Assembly: GCA_027486755.1 (NCBI GenBank)
Contig: JAIXOM010000013.1
Location: 35,358-99,357 of the forward strand
DNA length: 64,000 nt
Direction of reading: 5' to 3'
Origin: Comamonadaceae bacterium
Lineage (GTDB): Bacteria; Pseudomonadota; Gammaproteobacteria; Burkholderiales; Burkholderiaceae_C
Below the pieces are notes generated by a model. The model saw only the letters and a list, made by a program, of their open reading frames with translations, had not been told where the DNA came from and did not search any database. Numbering within the stretch: position 1 is the first letter of the stretch; every line of letters starts with the position of its first letter. Positions 1 through 8,155 of this stretch are shown here, one piece after another. The position numbers and the translations under genes were made by a program.

Positions 1-1623
1 GGCGACAAAGGCCGAGTCGGCATAGCTGGCGTTGGCCGCCGGATTGCCACCCGTGCCATGGTAGTCAGAATAAGCCGCCGACTGGTTGACATAGACCGAG
101 CCGGTCAGGTTGATCGACAGCGCCACCTTGGCGCGCCAGCTCGCCTCGGTGACGGCATGCAACACCTCCTGCCGGGTGGAGTAAACGCCGACGGTCAAAG
201 CCCCATGCTCATGAACCATGCGCTCTGATAGCCGTACCGCCGCCTCGGTATCGGGCACGCTCACCACAAAGGCGATCGGCCCAAAGCGCTCCTGCATATA
301 GGCCGACTCGTCGGCCGCATCACAGGCCAGCAAGACCGGGGTGTGTACCCGGGCCTGCGGGAACTCGGGATGGCTCAGTGGCTGCGAAGCACGGACCACC
401 CGACCCCACTGGCCCGACTGCGCCTGCGCGATGCGGGCCAGGGTTTCGTCCGACTGGATGGCACCCAGCACCGCGCACGCCACCTCGGGCTTGGCCAGCA
501 GGCGGTCAATGGCCGCTGCCAGATCGGTCTGCACCTGCTCCAAGCTCTTGGGGCCCTGGTCGGTGTCAATACCGCCTCGGGGCACCAAGAGGGCCTGGCT
601 GGTGGTGCACATCTGGCCTGAATACAAGCACAGCGTAAAGGCCAGGTTGTCGAGCATGGCCTGGTAGGCCGAGGTCGAGTCGATCAGCACGTGATTGAGG
701 CCAGCCAGTTCGGCATACACCTGGGCCTGAGCGCAGTGCTGCAGCAACCAGCGACCAAAGGCATTGCCACCGGTGAAGTCGATCGAGCGCACGGCCGGGT
801 GCGTGGCCAGGCTCTGCGTGGCCGCGGGACTGGCCGGCACGCACAGGCTGACCAGATTCGGGTCTTGCCCCTGCGCCGCCAAGAGCTGACGCAGGATCCT
901 GACGGTGATGGCTGCGGGCAGCACCGCATGCGGATGCGGCTTGACGATCACCGCATTGCCAGTGGCCAGGGCCGCGAACAAGCCAGGGTAGGTGTTCCAG
1001 GTCGGGAAGGTGCCGCAGCCGATGACCAAAGCGACACCACGGCCGACGATCTCGAAATGCTTGCGCATGCGTATCGGTGCATTCTTGCCCTGCGGCTTTT
1101 CCCACAGGGCCTGCTCGGGCACGCGGCTTTGCTCCTGCCAGGCATAGGCCAGCGCTTCCAGCGCCCGGTCCTGCGCATGCGGGCCGCCAGCCTGAAAGGC
1201 CATCATCCAGGCCTGCCCGGTGGTGAGCATGACCGCATGGGCGATCTCAAAGCTGCGGGCATTGAGTTCGGTGATGGCCTGCGCGCACAGACCCACCCGC
1301 TCGCGGGCACCCAAACGCTGCCAGCCTGGCATGGCCGCCTGCGCGGCATCGATCAGGGCCTGCGCCTCACAAACCGGATAGCTCACACCGAGCGGGGCAC
1401 CATAGGGCGAGACCTCGGGGCTGATCCAGTCGCTCTGGCCGGGCTGGTCAAGTTCAAAGCGCTGCCCTAGATACGATTCAAAGGCTGCTCGACCAGCCGC
1501 GGGTGCCGACTCACCATACGCCTTGGGGCTGGGCATCTCCGCAAAGGGTGACCAATAGCCACGCTGAGCAATGGCCTGCACGGCCTTCTCAATCAAGGCC
1601 TGGTGTTTTTCGAACAGCGACAT
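1..1623 (-). CDS. paaN: PaaN-type aldehyde dehydrogenase (phenylacetate degradation), 3' end outside window
   Basis: The reading frame is open from an ATG at 1623 to the left edge, giving at least 541 residues without a stop. The family is about 550 residues long, so only the last few residues are missing. An AAGGAG ribosome site lies about 8 bases before the start. The N-terminus (LFEKHQALIEKAVQAI, then SPFAEMPSPKAYGE) is typical of PaaN proteins. The aldehyde dehydrogenase core is present: the nucleophile cysteine in SGQMCTTSQ and a glutamate in AELAGLN. By family knowledge it oxidises an aldehyde formed in the phenylacetyl-CoA ring-cleavage pathway. No other paa gene is in the window, so the remaining cluster may lie to the left or the enzyme may be orphan. 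The ALDH fold is certain; the exact role is inferred. Confidence 0.88.
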   Translation of the reverse strand, partial: MSLFEKHQALIEKAVQAIAQRGYWSPFAEMPSPKAYGESAPAAGRAAFESYLGQRFELDQPGQSDWISPEVSPYGAPLGVSYPVCEAQALIDAAQAAMPGWQRLGARERVGLCAQAITELNARSFEIAHAVMLTTGQAWMMAFQAGGPHAQDRALEALAYAWQEQSRVPEQALWEKPQGKNAPIRMRKHFEIVGRGVALVIGCGTFPTWNTYPGLFAALATGNAVIVKPHPHAVLPAAITVRILRQLLAAQGQDPNLVSLCVPASPAATQSLATHPAVRSIDFTGGNAFGRWLLQHCAQAQVYAELAGLNHVLIDSTSAYQAMLDNLAFTLCLYSGQMCTTSQALLVPRGGIDTDQGPKSLEQVQTDLAAAIDRLLAKPEVACAVLGAIQSDETLARIAQAQSGQWGRVVRASQPLSHPEFPQARVHTPVLLACDAADESAYMQERFGPIAFVVSVPDTEAAVRLSERMVHEHGALTVGVYSTRQEVLHAVTEASWRAKVALSINLTGSVYVNQSAAYSDYHGTGGNPAANASYADSAFVA

Positions 1624-1824
1624 GGTTCAGCGCTCCTTTATATGACAAATTTTTATTTTAAATCTTTATTTTTGTATCACTAAGTCGAATTCTCAGGGAT
1701 TTGCCTGGTTTCAAACCTAGTGTTTACCCTTTTATTAGTCCGCCTGGACGGTGCAGCTAGACTGCACAGACCCCACCCCGGCCCTGTGCGGCCGCCTCCC
1801 AACCCCGCCACCTCCAGACAGCCC
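1624..1824. promoter_or_regulatory. AT-rich divergent promoter region of paaN and the MFS gene
   Basis: This 201-base gap separates two divergent genes. Bases 1640-1680 are strikingly AT-rich compared with the GC-rich surroundings. On the minus strand TTAGTG and TAAAAT lie 17 bases apart, a plausible but weak sigma70 promoter for paaN. I found no clear ribosome site before the MFS start at 1825 and no convincing operator. Confidence 0.4.
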
Positions 1825-3018
1825 ATGACAGCGCAGCGCCTCACGCCCCCCGTGCTGCTGGCGCTGGCGCTGTCCATGGCCGCAGCAGTGTCGCTGGGCA
1901 TCACCCGCTTCGCCTACGGGCTGCTGCTGCCCATCATGCGCGATGACCTGGGCTGGTCCTACACCCTGGCCGGCGCCATGAACACCGCCAATGCCCTGGG
2001 CTATCTGGTGGGCGCGCTCAGCGCGCCCACCTTGCTGCGGCGCTGGGGTGCGGGCGCTGCGGTACTGGTCGGGGCGGTCGGCGCCAGCGCCTTCATGGCC
2101 CTGACCGGCTTTTTTCGGCTGCCCGAGCCCCTGTTGCTGCAGCGCCTGCTGGCCGGCGTGGCGAGCGCCTGGCTCTTTGTGGCCGCCGGCCTGCTGACCG
2201 CACAACTGGCTGCACGCCACCCTGGCCAAAGCGGCTGGCTGCTGGGCATTTATTACGGCGGCACCGGCTGGGGCATTGCAGCGTCAGCGCTGGTGGTCCC
2301 TGCGGTGGTGGCTCAGGGCAGCCCTTGGCAGAGCGCGTGGTGGGCCCTGTCCTTGCTGTGCGCTGCGGCCACAGCGGTATTGGTGTGGCCGGTGCGTGCG
2401 CTCAACGAGGTGCAGGCAGGCACCCAGGACAGCGCGCGCAGCGCCCTGCCTTGGCAGCGCTGCCTGCCGATGCTGGCCGGCTACGGCTGCTTCGGCATCG
2501 GCTACATCGGCTATATGACCTTCGTCATTGCGCTGCTGCGCGAGCAGGGCGTGAGCGCGCCAAGCCGTACCGTGTTCTACCTGGTGCTGGGTCTGGCGGT
2601 GGTGGCCTCAGCGCGCATCTGGGCCGGCCTGCTCGAGCGCTGCCGCGAAGGTCAGGCCCTGGGACTGCTCAATGGCTTGCTGGGTCTGGCAACGCTGATA
2701 CCGGCCTTGACCTCACAGCCTGGGGCTTTGCTGCTGTCGGGCCTGCTGTTCGGTGGCGTCTTCCTGTCCGTGGTGGCGTCGACCACCGCCTGGGTGCGGC
2801 ACAACCTGCCAGCCTTCCAATGGACGCAAGGCATTACCTTGTTTACCGTGGTGTTTGCGGTCGGCCAGGTCATAGGCCCAACCGGGGCCGGGTGGATTGC
2901 CGACAGCCTGGCCGGCCCAGGTGGCCCTGGGGGCCTGAGCGTGGGACTGATGGCCTCGGCCGGCATGCTCTGGCTGGGCAGCGCCTTGGCGCTCATGCAA
3001 AAACCGCTGGGGCGCTAG
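1825..3018 (+). CDS. YbfB/YjiJ-family MFS transporter
   Basis: This 397-residue inner-membrane protein has about twelve hydrophobic segments. Its first segment carries the ITRFAYGLLLPIMRDDLGWS pattern typical of the YbfB/YjiJ branch of the major facilitator superfamily. An upstream in-frame start at 1720 would add a 35-residue proline- and arginine-rich stretch unlike the family, so I chose the ATG at 1825. Members are proton-driven exporters or importers of unknown substrate. It is divergent from paaN and convergent with a small lipoprotein gene, so context gives no firm clue to the cargo. Confidence 0.85.
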   Translation: MTAQRLTPPVLLALALSMAAAVSLGITRFAYGLLLPIMRDDLGWSYTLAGAMNTANALGYLVGALSAPTLLRRWGAGAAVLVGAVGASAFMALTGFFRLPEPLLLQRLLAGVASAWLFVAAGLLTAQLAARHPGQSGWLLGIYYGGTGWGIAASALVVPAVVAQGSPWQSAWWALSLLCAAATAVLVWPVRALNEVQAGTQDSARSALPWQRCLPMLAGYGCFGIGYIGYMTFVIALLREQGVSAPSRTVFYLVLGLAVVASARIWAGLLERCREGQALGLLNGLLGLATLIPALTSQPGALLLSGLLFGGVFLSVVASTTAWVRHNLPAFQWTQGITLFTVVFAVGQVIGPTGAGWIADSLAGPGGPGGLSVGLMASAGMLWLGSALALMQKPLGR

Positions 3019-3048
3019 TCCCGCTCCGGGCGAGGCCGGCGCAAGCCG

Positions 3049-3234
3049 TCAACGGCCTTTGGATTTGTCGGCGTCGGACTTTTTGTCTGGAATGACAGCA
3101 TCGACCGCAGCGCCCACGGTCTTGACGCCCACCTTGGCCACGGTGACCACAGAAGTGACCGCCAAGTCTGCAACCGCAAGCACGGCGCAGCCCGAGAGCA
3201 GGCAGGCCATCAAGGCCAAAGCAAGGTATCGCAT
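3049..3234 (-). CDS. Small lipoprotein (about 61 aa)
   Basis: A short signal sequence ends in a lipobox LLSGC, with the lipidated cysteine at residue 16. The mature part is only about 45 residues: a Val/Ala-rich stretch (VADLAVTSVVTVAKVGVKTV) and a highly charged Lys/Asp tail. It resembles the small lipoproteins that NCBI groups as NF038104, a recognition from memory and not a search. A longer frame begins at 3408, but it overlaps the LysR gene and lacks a signal sequence before the ATG at 3234. Function is unknown; it is expected in the periplasm, anchored to a membrane. Confidence 0.7.
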   Translation of the reverse strand: MRYLALALMACLLSGCAVLAVADLAVTSVVTVAKVGVKTVGAAVDAVIPDKKSDADKSKGR

Positions 3235-3370
3235 GGTTTGAAGTCCGGCCGAGAGTTTGAAAGGCTCATGCGAGCGCAGAGTGTTGAGGTCGATGATACG
3301 CCCGGCAAGGCACGGATCTGGTCCGCATTCTTGAGGAGCCGTGATGCCGCTTGCCGCCCTGGCCGCCACA

Positions 3371-4297
3371 TCAAGGCCGGGGCCCGAGCGGCGGGGACTG
3401 CTGCTCATAGGCTTGCCCCTGCGCTATCACCCAGCTGCGAAAGGTCATCAAGGCCGGGGAGCGACGCAGGGCCTGCGGGTAGCACAGAAAATAGCCTCGG
3501 TCGTTGCTCACGCATTGGGGATAGGCGATCACCAGCTTACCCGCGGCCAGGTATCGGTCAGCGAGGCAGCGCTGCACCAGTGCGATGCCCATACCCGCCA
3601 CCGCCGCTTCCAACAACTGACTCACCTGCTCAAAACGGGCGGCGGCCACCAGCCCCTGTGTAGGACAGCCTAACCAGGCCAGCCAGTTGGCCCAGGTGTT
3701 GGGGTAGTTCGCATGAAACAGCAAGGGCAATTGCAGCAGGTCGCGCGGTGAACTCAACTCGCCCAGGCGCTGCAGATCTTCAGGCCGGCAGACGGCCACG
3801 ATCTGACGGCCAACCACGTAGTCGGCCTCAACACCCGCGGGCCAGTTGCCATCGCTGCCCCGCAGACTGGCGCCCTGGCTGGCCACCAGCGGGTATTCCT
3901 CGCGCCGATAAGGCATGAAGGCCAGGCTGATCTGAGGGTGCTGGCGGCGAAAGTCGGGCAATCGGGGGATCAGCCAATGGCTGGCCAGTGTCGGGGTGAT
4001 GGACAGGCGAAGTTCGTTCGACTCCAGCGACACCTTGGCCCGCAATGCCGCATCTTCCAGCGCATCCAGCGCCGGCGCTATGGCCTCGAAATAAGCCTGA
4101 CCTTGCGCCGTCAGGGTAACGCCCCGGCCCTGCCGCACCAACAGCGCCTGGCCGAACTGCTCCTGCAAACGCGCGACCGCACGGCTGACCGCACCGGGGG
4201 TGACATCCAGAGCCTGGGCCGCCCTGGCCAGGCTGCCCAAGCGGGAGATCGAGACAAAAGCGTGCAACTCTGGCAGTGAAGGGGATTGAATACGCAT
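3371..4297 (-). CDS. LysR-family transcriptional regulator
   Basis: This 308-residue protein has an N-terminal winged helix-turn-helix at about residues 7-65 (LGSLARAAQALDVTPGAVSR then a recognition helix). The C-terminal two-thirds is the periplasmic-binding-like effector domain. The sequence style (PSLPELHAFVSISR; HFANY-like effector region) is closest to the GcvA/AmpR branch. The sensor kinase gene ends upstream of it on the same strand after a 224-base gap that must hold its promoter. No divergent partner gene is visible, which is unusual for LysR regulators, so the target is not obvious. Confidence 0.88.
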   Translation of the reverse strand: MRIQSPSLPELHAFVSISRLGSLARAAQALDVTPGAVSRAVARLQEQFGQALLVRQGRGVTLTAQGQAYFEAIAPALDALEDAALRAKVSLESNELRLSITPTLASHWLIPRLPDFRRQHPQISLAFMPYRREEYPLVASQGASLRGSDGNWPAGVEADYVVGRQIVAVCRPEDLQRLGELSSPRDLLQLPLLFHANYPNTWANWLAWLGCPTQGLVAAARFEQVSQLLEAAVAGMGIALVQRCLADRYLAAGKLVIAYPQCVSNDRGYFLCYPQALRRSPALMTFRSWVIAQGQAYEQQSPPLGPRP

Positions 4298-4521
4298 CCA
4301 GAAGGCCGCCGGGTCAACTGTGGAGGCGCGATTGTCACTTGTTGCAAGGTAGGCGCGGTCTCAATAATCCAGCGAATTGATCAATTCTTATTAAGAGACC
4401 CGGCATGAAAATGCACTGCGCCAGAGCGCCTGCTGACCCCTGCTGCTGCCGAGGCTGGCTCACCGAGGGTGTGGCGCCTTCGTCGGCCGCCTTCAACAGT
4501 CTGGCCGCGCCCCGACTGACC

Positions 4522-5685
4522 TTATCGGGCAGGAAGCCCAGCGGCGGCAGGATGATCGGCCGGGGGCAGAGCAATTTCGACGGTGGTGCCTGCGCCAAGC
4601 TTGCTGCGCACCGCGATCGTTCCCCGGTGGGCTTGCACCACACTCTTGGCGATGGCCAGGCCCAGGCCGGTGCCCTTGGACTTTCCGTGGGTGACAAAGG
4701 GCTCAAACAAGCGGGCCATCAAATCGTCGGCAATGCCCACTCCGGTGTCGCTGACCTGAAACACCACCCGAGCGTCAGCCCCCCGCCGCACCGTCAGGCG
4801 CAAGATGCCACCTTGGGGCATGGCGTCGACCGCGTTTCTCACCAGATTGAGCAGCACCCGCGCGAAGCGGCCGGCATCGACCATGACCTGCACCCTCGCG
4901 TCGTCCTCGCGCACCAGATGAACCGCCGGCGGAATAATGCGCCGCAGCTCGTCGTCAATTTCAGCGAGCACTGCGCCGACCGGCAGGCGCTCCAGTTGCA
5001 AGCTGCTCTCGCCGCGCGCAAAGTCCAGCAATTCCTGGGTCATGTCGAGCATCTTGTCGACCGCCTTGTTGATCAGACCGACGGAGTCATGAACATCAGG
5101 GTCACTGGAGCGCATGCGAATCAGATCGGCACACGTCAAGATGACCGACATCGGGCTCTTGAGGTCGTGGATGATGGAATTGGCCATCGAGCCCACGGTA
5201 CTGAGCCGCTCCGAGCGCATCAATTCACTGACGAAAGTGCTGTTCACGCTGCGCAAGCGTTGCACCACCGAGCGCAGAAAATTCATATGCAAGCCGCTGG
5301 GCGCCAGCGACAGGATGCGATCGAAGGTCGCACGGTCCACGCAAGCCAGCACCGTCGGTCCGCTGGCGGCAGTGGCCTGGGCACTGCGAGGCTGGCCATC
5401 GATCAGTGCCATCTCACCAAAGAAGTGACCGGACTCGATAAAGCCCAGCGTCTCCTGCTGGCCGCCACGCCCTGTCTTGGAAATACGCACACTGCCTTGG
5501 CAGAGCAAATAAAGGCAGTCTCCCGCATCGCCCTCGTTGAAGACCCGCTCGCCGTCTTCAAAACGCAGCAGCGACATTTGCGCGCCGAACTCCCTGACCA
5601 GCTCTACAGGCAAGCCTTCAAACAGGCGGTTGCCACTGAAAAAGCGTTCCTCGGCAGGGCCGACATTGGTGGAGACCATGGACAT
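4522..5685 (-). CDS. Cyclic-nucleotide-binding sensor histidine kinase
   Basis: This 387-residue protein has no membrane segment. Residues about 18-140 form a Crp-type cyclic-nucleotide-binding domain. The phosphate-binding cassette is intact (FFGEMALIDGQPRSA, with the Glu and Arg that hold the cyclic phosphate). A histidine kinase follows: phosphoacceptor His at about residue 173 in SIIHDLKSPM, N box NLVRNAVDAM, and ATP-lid boxes DTGVGI and GTGLGLAI. It probably phosphorylates a separate response regulator in response to a cyclic nucleotide. A GTG lies directly before the chosen ATG. It is divergent from the hybrid kinase at 5817, and no DNA-binding response regulator is nearby. Confidence 0.88.
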   Translation of the reverse strand: MSMVSTNVGPAEERFFSGNRLFEGLPVELVREFGAQMSLLRFEDGERVFNEGDAGDCLYLLCQGSVRISKTGRGGQQETLGFIESGHFFGEMALIDGQPRSAQATAASGPTVLACVDRATFDRILSLAPSGLHMNFLRSVVQRLRSVNSTFVSELMRSERLSTVGSMANSIIHDLKSPMSVILTCADLIRMRSSDPDVHDSVGLINKAVDKMLDMTQELLDFARGESSLQLERLPVGAVLAEIDDELRRIIPPAVHLVREDDARVQVMVDAGRFARVLLNLVRNAVDAMPQGGILRLTVRRGADARVVFQVSDTGVGIADDLMARLFEPFVTHGKSKGTGLGLAIAKSVVQAHRGTIAVRSKLGAGTTVEIALPPADHPAAAGLPAR

Positions 5686-5816
5686 CACTCGCAGGATGTA
5701 AGAGGCGCCATAGTGCCGACGAGTGCGGCATCGGCAGGGCCGATGCGCTCAAGCTGCCCGATCGTGACGCGATAAGACATTGGACCTCAATCATTAACTC
5801 GAAGGTATTCCGAAGT

Positions 5817-7292
5817 ATGGCACGAGTCCAACAGCCCCCGGCGCAAGAAGCCCTGGGCAGCGCGCACCTGGACTGGGACATCCCACGAGAGCGTGGGTCT
5901 GCCAATGCGGCGCTCGGCGAGATTCTGGGCCTGCCCAGCCATTTGAGCTACACCAAGGCTCAATGCCTGGGCCTGATTCGGCCCGACTTTCGTGAGCCAC
6001 TGTGCCGCCACCTCCTCGAGCACATCGAGCGGCAGCAAGACCTTGACCAGGAACTGCCGATTCTGCGCTCTGTGGACGGCCAGCAGCGCTGGGTTCGACT
6101 TCAGGCCCGGCTGCACTACGCTGCCGACGGCAGGCCCCAGCGCATCAGCTGTGAGCTCCTTGACATCACCGAAGCCAGGGCCGCACAACAAAGGCGCCAA
6201 GAGCTGGAAAGACAGGTTGAGCGAGAGCGAAAAATGGAAAGTCTGGCCGACCTGGGCCGCGGCGTGGCCCATGAAATGAACAATGTGCTCGGCGCGGTGC
6301 TCGGCGCTTCAAGCGCCTATCAGTTCAGCCAAGCAATGCCATCGCCCGGCTGGCAGGCCATGGACCGTATCAACCGGGCCTGCCTGCAAGGCAAGGCCTT
6401 GCTGCAGGGCCTGCTCAATTTCACCCGGCATGAGCTGACACAGGCCCGCCGTGTCGATTTGAACCGGCTGATACGCTGGCAATTGGACCGCTTGCCCCAA
6501 ATTGATGGCGCCCCGCTGAATATCCAGACCGAGCTGCAAAGCGACTTGCCTGCCATCCTCGGCGACCGCCAAGCACTGACCCGGGCACTGATGAACCTTC
6601 TGGGCAACGCCCTCGATGCAATGCCCCAAGGCGGCACTTTGGTGGTGAGCACCCGCAGCCTGGGCCGGCGGGTGCAATTGCAGGTAAGGGACTGCGGCCT
6701 GGGTATGGCCCCTGAGGTGCTGATCCGGGCGCTAGACCCCTACTTCAGCACCAAGGACCACAGCCCCGGCCTCGGCCTGTCCCAGGTTTACGCGACCGTC
6801 AAGGCCCACGGCGGTGAGCTCAGGCTGGACAGCCGCGCTGGCTGCGGCACCACGGTGTGCATACTCCTGCCGGCCCTCGCGCCAGCGCCGCTGGACTCGC
6901 AAGCCAAACTGGCGCCGGCAGCAGCTGCGTCCAGCGCCACCCGGATATTGCTGGTCGATGACGACGCCCTGATCCGCAGAGCCACCCGAACCCAGCTCGA
7001 AGTCTTGGGCCACACAGTCGAGGAGGCGGGCTCCGGCGAGGAGGCGCTGCAACTGTTGGCGCAGGGGCCGGCCAGGGGCGGCATCATTTTGGACCTGAAC
7101 ATGCCCGGCATAGGCGGGGCAGCCACCCTGCCCATGCTGCGCGAACTCCACCCTCACCTGCCCGTGCTGCTGGCTACCGGCATGGCCGATCAACACGCAC
7201 TCGACCTGACGCGGGCTTTTGAACACGTCGATCTGCTGGCCAAACCCTTTAGCCTGCGAGAGCTTCAGCGGGCCCTGGCACGGTGGCATTAA
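5817..7292 (+). CDS. PAS hybrid sensor histidine kinase with C-terminal receiver domain
   Basis: This 491-residue cytoplasmic protein has a PAS-like sensor at about residues 15-120 and a short coiled coil at 120-142. The kinase has His152 in GVAHEMNNVLGA, N box NLLGNALDAM, DCGLGM and SPGLGLSQVY. A receiver domain spans about residues 375-491, with phosphoacceptor Asp426 in ILDLNMPG and Lys476 in LAKPF. This order is typical of hybrid kinases that pass phosphate on to another protein or act through the receiver alone. It starts 131 bases from the divergent cyclic-nucleotide kinase, which suggests a shared signalling pathway. No output domain is present in either protein. Confidence 0.87.
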   Translation: MARVQQPPAQEALGSAHLDWDIPRERGSANAALGEILGLPSHLSYTKAQCLGLIRPDFREPLCRHLLEHIERQQDLDQELPILRSVDGQQRWVRLQARLHYAADGRPQRISCELLDITEARAAQQRRQELERQVERERKMESLADLGRGVAHEMNNVLGAVLGASSAYQFSQAMPSPGWQAMDRINRACLQGKALLQGLLNFTRHELTQARRVDLNRLIRWQLDRLPQIDGAPLNIQTELQSDLPAILGDRQALTRALMNLLGNALDAMPQGGTLVVSTRSLGRRVQLQVRDCGLGMAPEVLIRALDPYFSTKDHSPGLGLSQVYATVKAHGGELRLDSRAGCGTTVCILLPALAPAPLDSQAKLAPAAAASSATRILLVDDDALIRRATRTQLEVLGHTVEEAGSGEEALQLLAQGPARGGIILDLNMPGIGGAATLPMLRELHPHLPVLLATGMADQHALDLTRAFEHVDLLAKPFSLRELQRALARWH

Positions 7293-7347
7293 CGGGCAGC
7301 TGCCACATTCGCGCGCAGACTCGCCTTGCGCGCCGAGGCGCTGCGGA

Positions 7348-7377
7348 TTGACGCCCGCGCAAGGCCCTTCCTATAAT
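7348..7377 (+). promoter_or_regulatory. Sigma70-like promoter for the SnoaL/Rieske/MarR unit
   Basis: TTGACG at 7348-7353 and a perfect TATAAT at 7372-7377 are separated by 18 bases. Transcription from about 7384 would leave a leader of roughly 165 bases before the ATG at 7550. The leader holds short inverted elements around 7390-7420 and a possible 29-codon reading frame at 7402-7491, neither of which I can assign a role. Confidence 0.65.
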
Positions 7378-7549
7378 TTTGCCGGATAGATCGGTTTCGA
7401 TATGATTGATCCCGATGCTCATGCCCCGACGAATCGGCACTCGACTGACGGCCGGCGGGCAAGCGCTGTATTAGGTCGGACTCGGAGGTGACACCGAAAG
7501 CCCGAAGTTGCACAAAATTGCCTCACTTACTGCTTGAAGGAGCCATCCC

Positions 7550-8116
7550 ATGACCGATATCCTCAGCCTGGAACGACGCATCGAGCGCCTGGAGGCCAGA
7601 GCCGAGATCCAGGAGCTGACCAGTGCCTACGCCATCGCCTGCGACGAGCACGACATGCCGCGCCTGCTCAGTCTGTTTGCGCCCGACGCAAGCATGGATT
7701 CACCGAGCAAGCTGCTGGTGGCCAACGGCCGCGATGAAATCGAAGCCATGTTCATCCGTCTGTTCAAGATACGTGGGCCGGGTTATCACTGGACGCATGA
7801 CCATTTTGTGAATTTTGACCCAGCGCAGCCCGATGAGGCCACCGGCTTGGTGCTCAGCCATGCCGAAACCTGCCCCAACCAGGAAGGCAGCGTGGCGGCA
7901 ATGCGCTACGAGGACAAGTACCGGCGGCTGGACGGCCGCTGGGTGTTCGCCAAGCGGGTCCTGAACTTCCTCTACTATGTGCCGGTGGCGCAGTACCCGC
8001 AGGTTTTTGCCGACCCGATGCGCATCACCGTCAATGGCAACCGCATCCAGGCCGACTACCCCGAAAACCTGCCGGCCTGGCAAGACTTCGAGCGTAAACA
8101 CAGGGCTGCCGGCTGA
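7550..8116 (+). CDS. SnoaL/NTF2-like protein paired with a Rieske oxygenase
   Basis: This 188-residue protein has an N-terminal coiled segment (LSLERRIERLEARAEIQEL) followed by the NTF2-like cone fold of the SnoaL_4 type. Features include YAIACDEHDMPRLLSLFAPDA, HDHFVNF and a late tryptophan-rich strand. A good AAGGAG site precedes the ATG. It lies 39 bases before the Rieske oxygenase gene. The beta subunits of ring-hydroxylating dioxygenases share the NTF2 fold, so it may act as the small partner of that oxygenase, or as an isomerase or dehydratase. The fold is well supported; the role is inference. Confidence 0.8.
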   Translation: MTDILSLERRIERLEARAEIQELTSAYAIACDEHDMPRLLSLFAPDASMDSPSKLLVANGRDEIEAMFIRLFKIRGPGYHWTHDHFVNFDPAQPDEATGLVLSHAETCPNQEGSVAAMRYEDKYRRLDGRWVFAKRVLNFLYYVPVAQYPQVFADPMRITVNGNRIQADYPENLPAWQDFERKHRAAG

Positions 8117-8155
8117 GTCAATTCAGTGCCGGCCTAAAGCAAGAGGAGTCGCACC

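Noticed and set aside
7402..7491. Possible 29-residue leader peptide
   Set aside because: There is no good ribosome site and no recognisable attenuation structure, so it is not listed as a gene.
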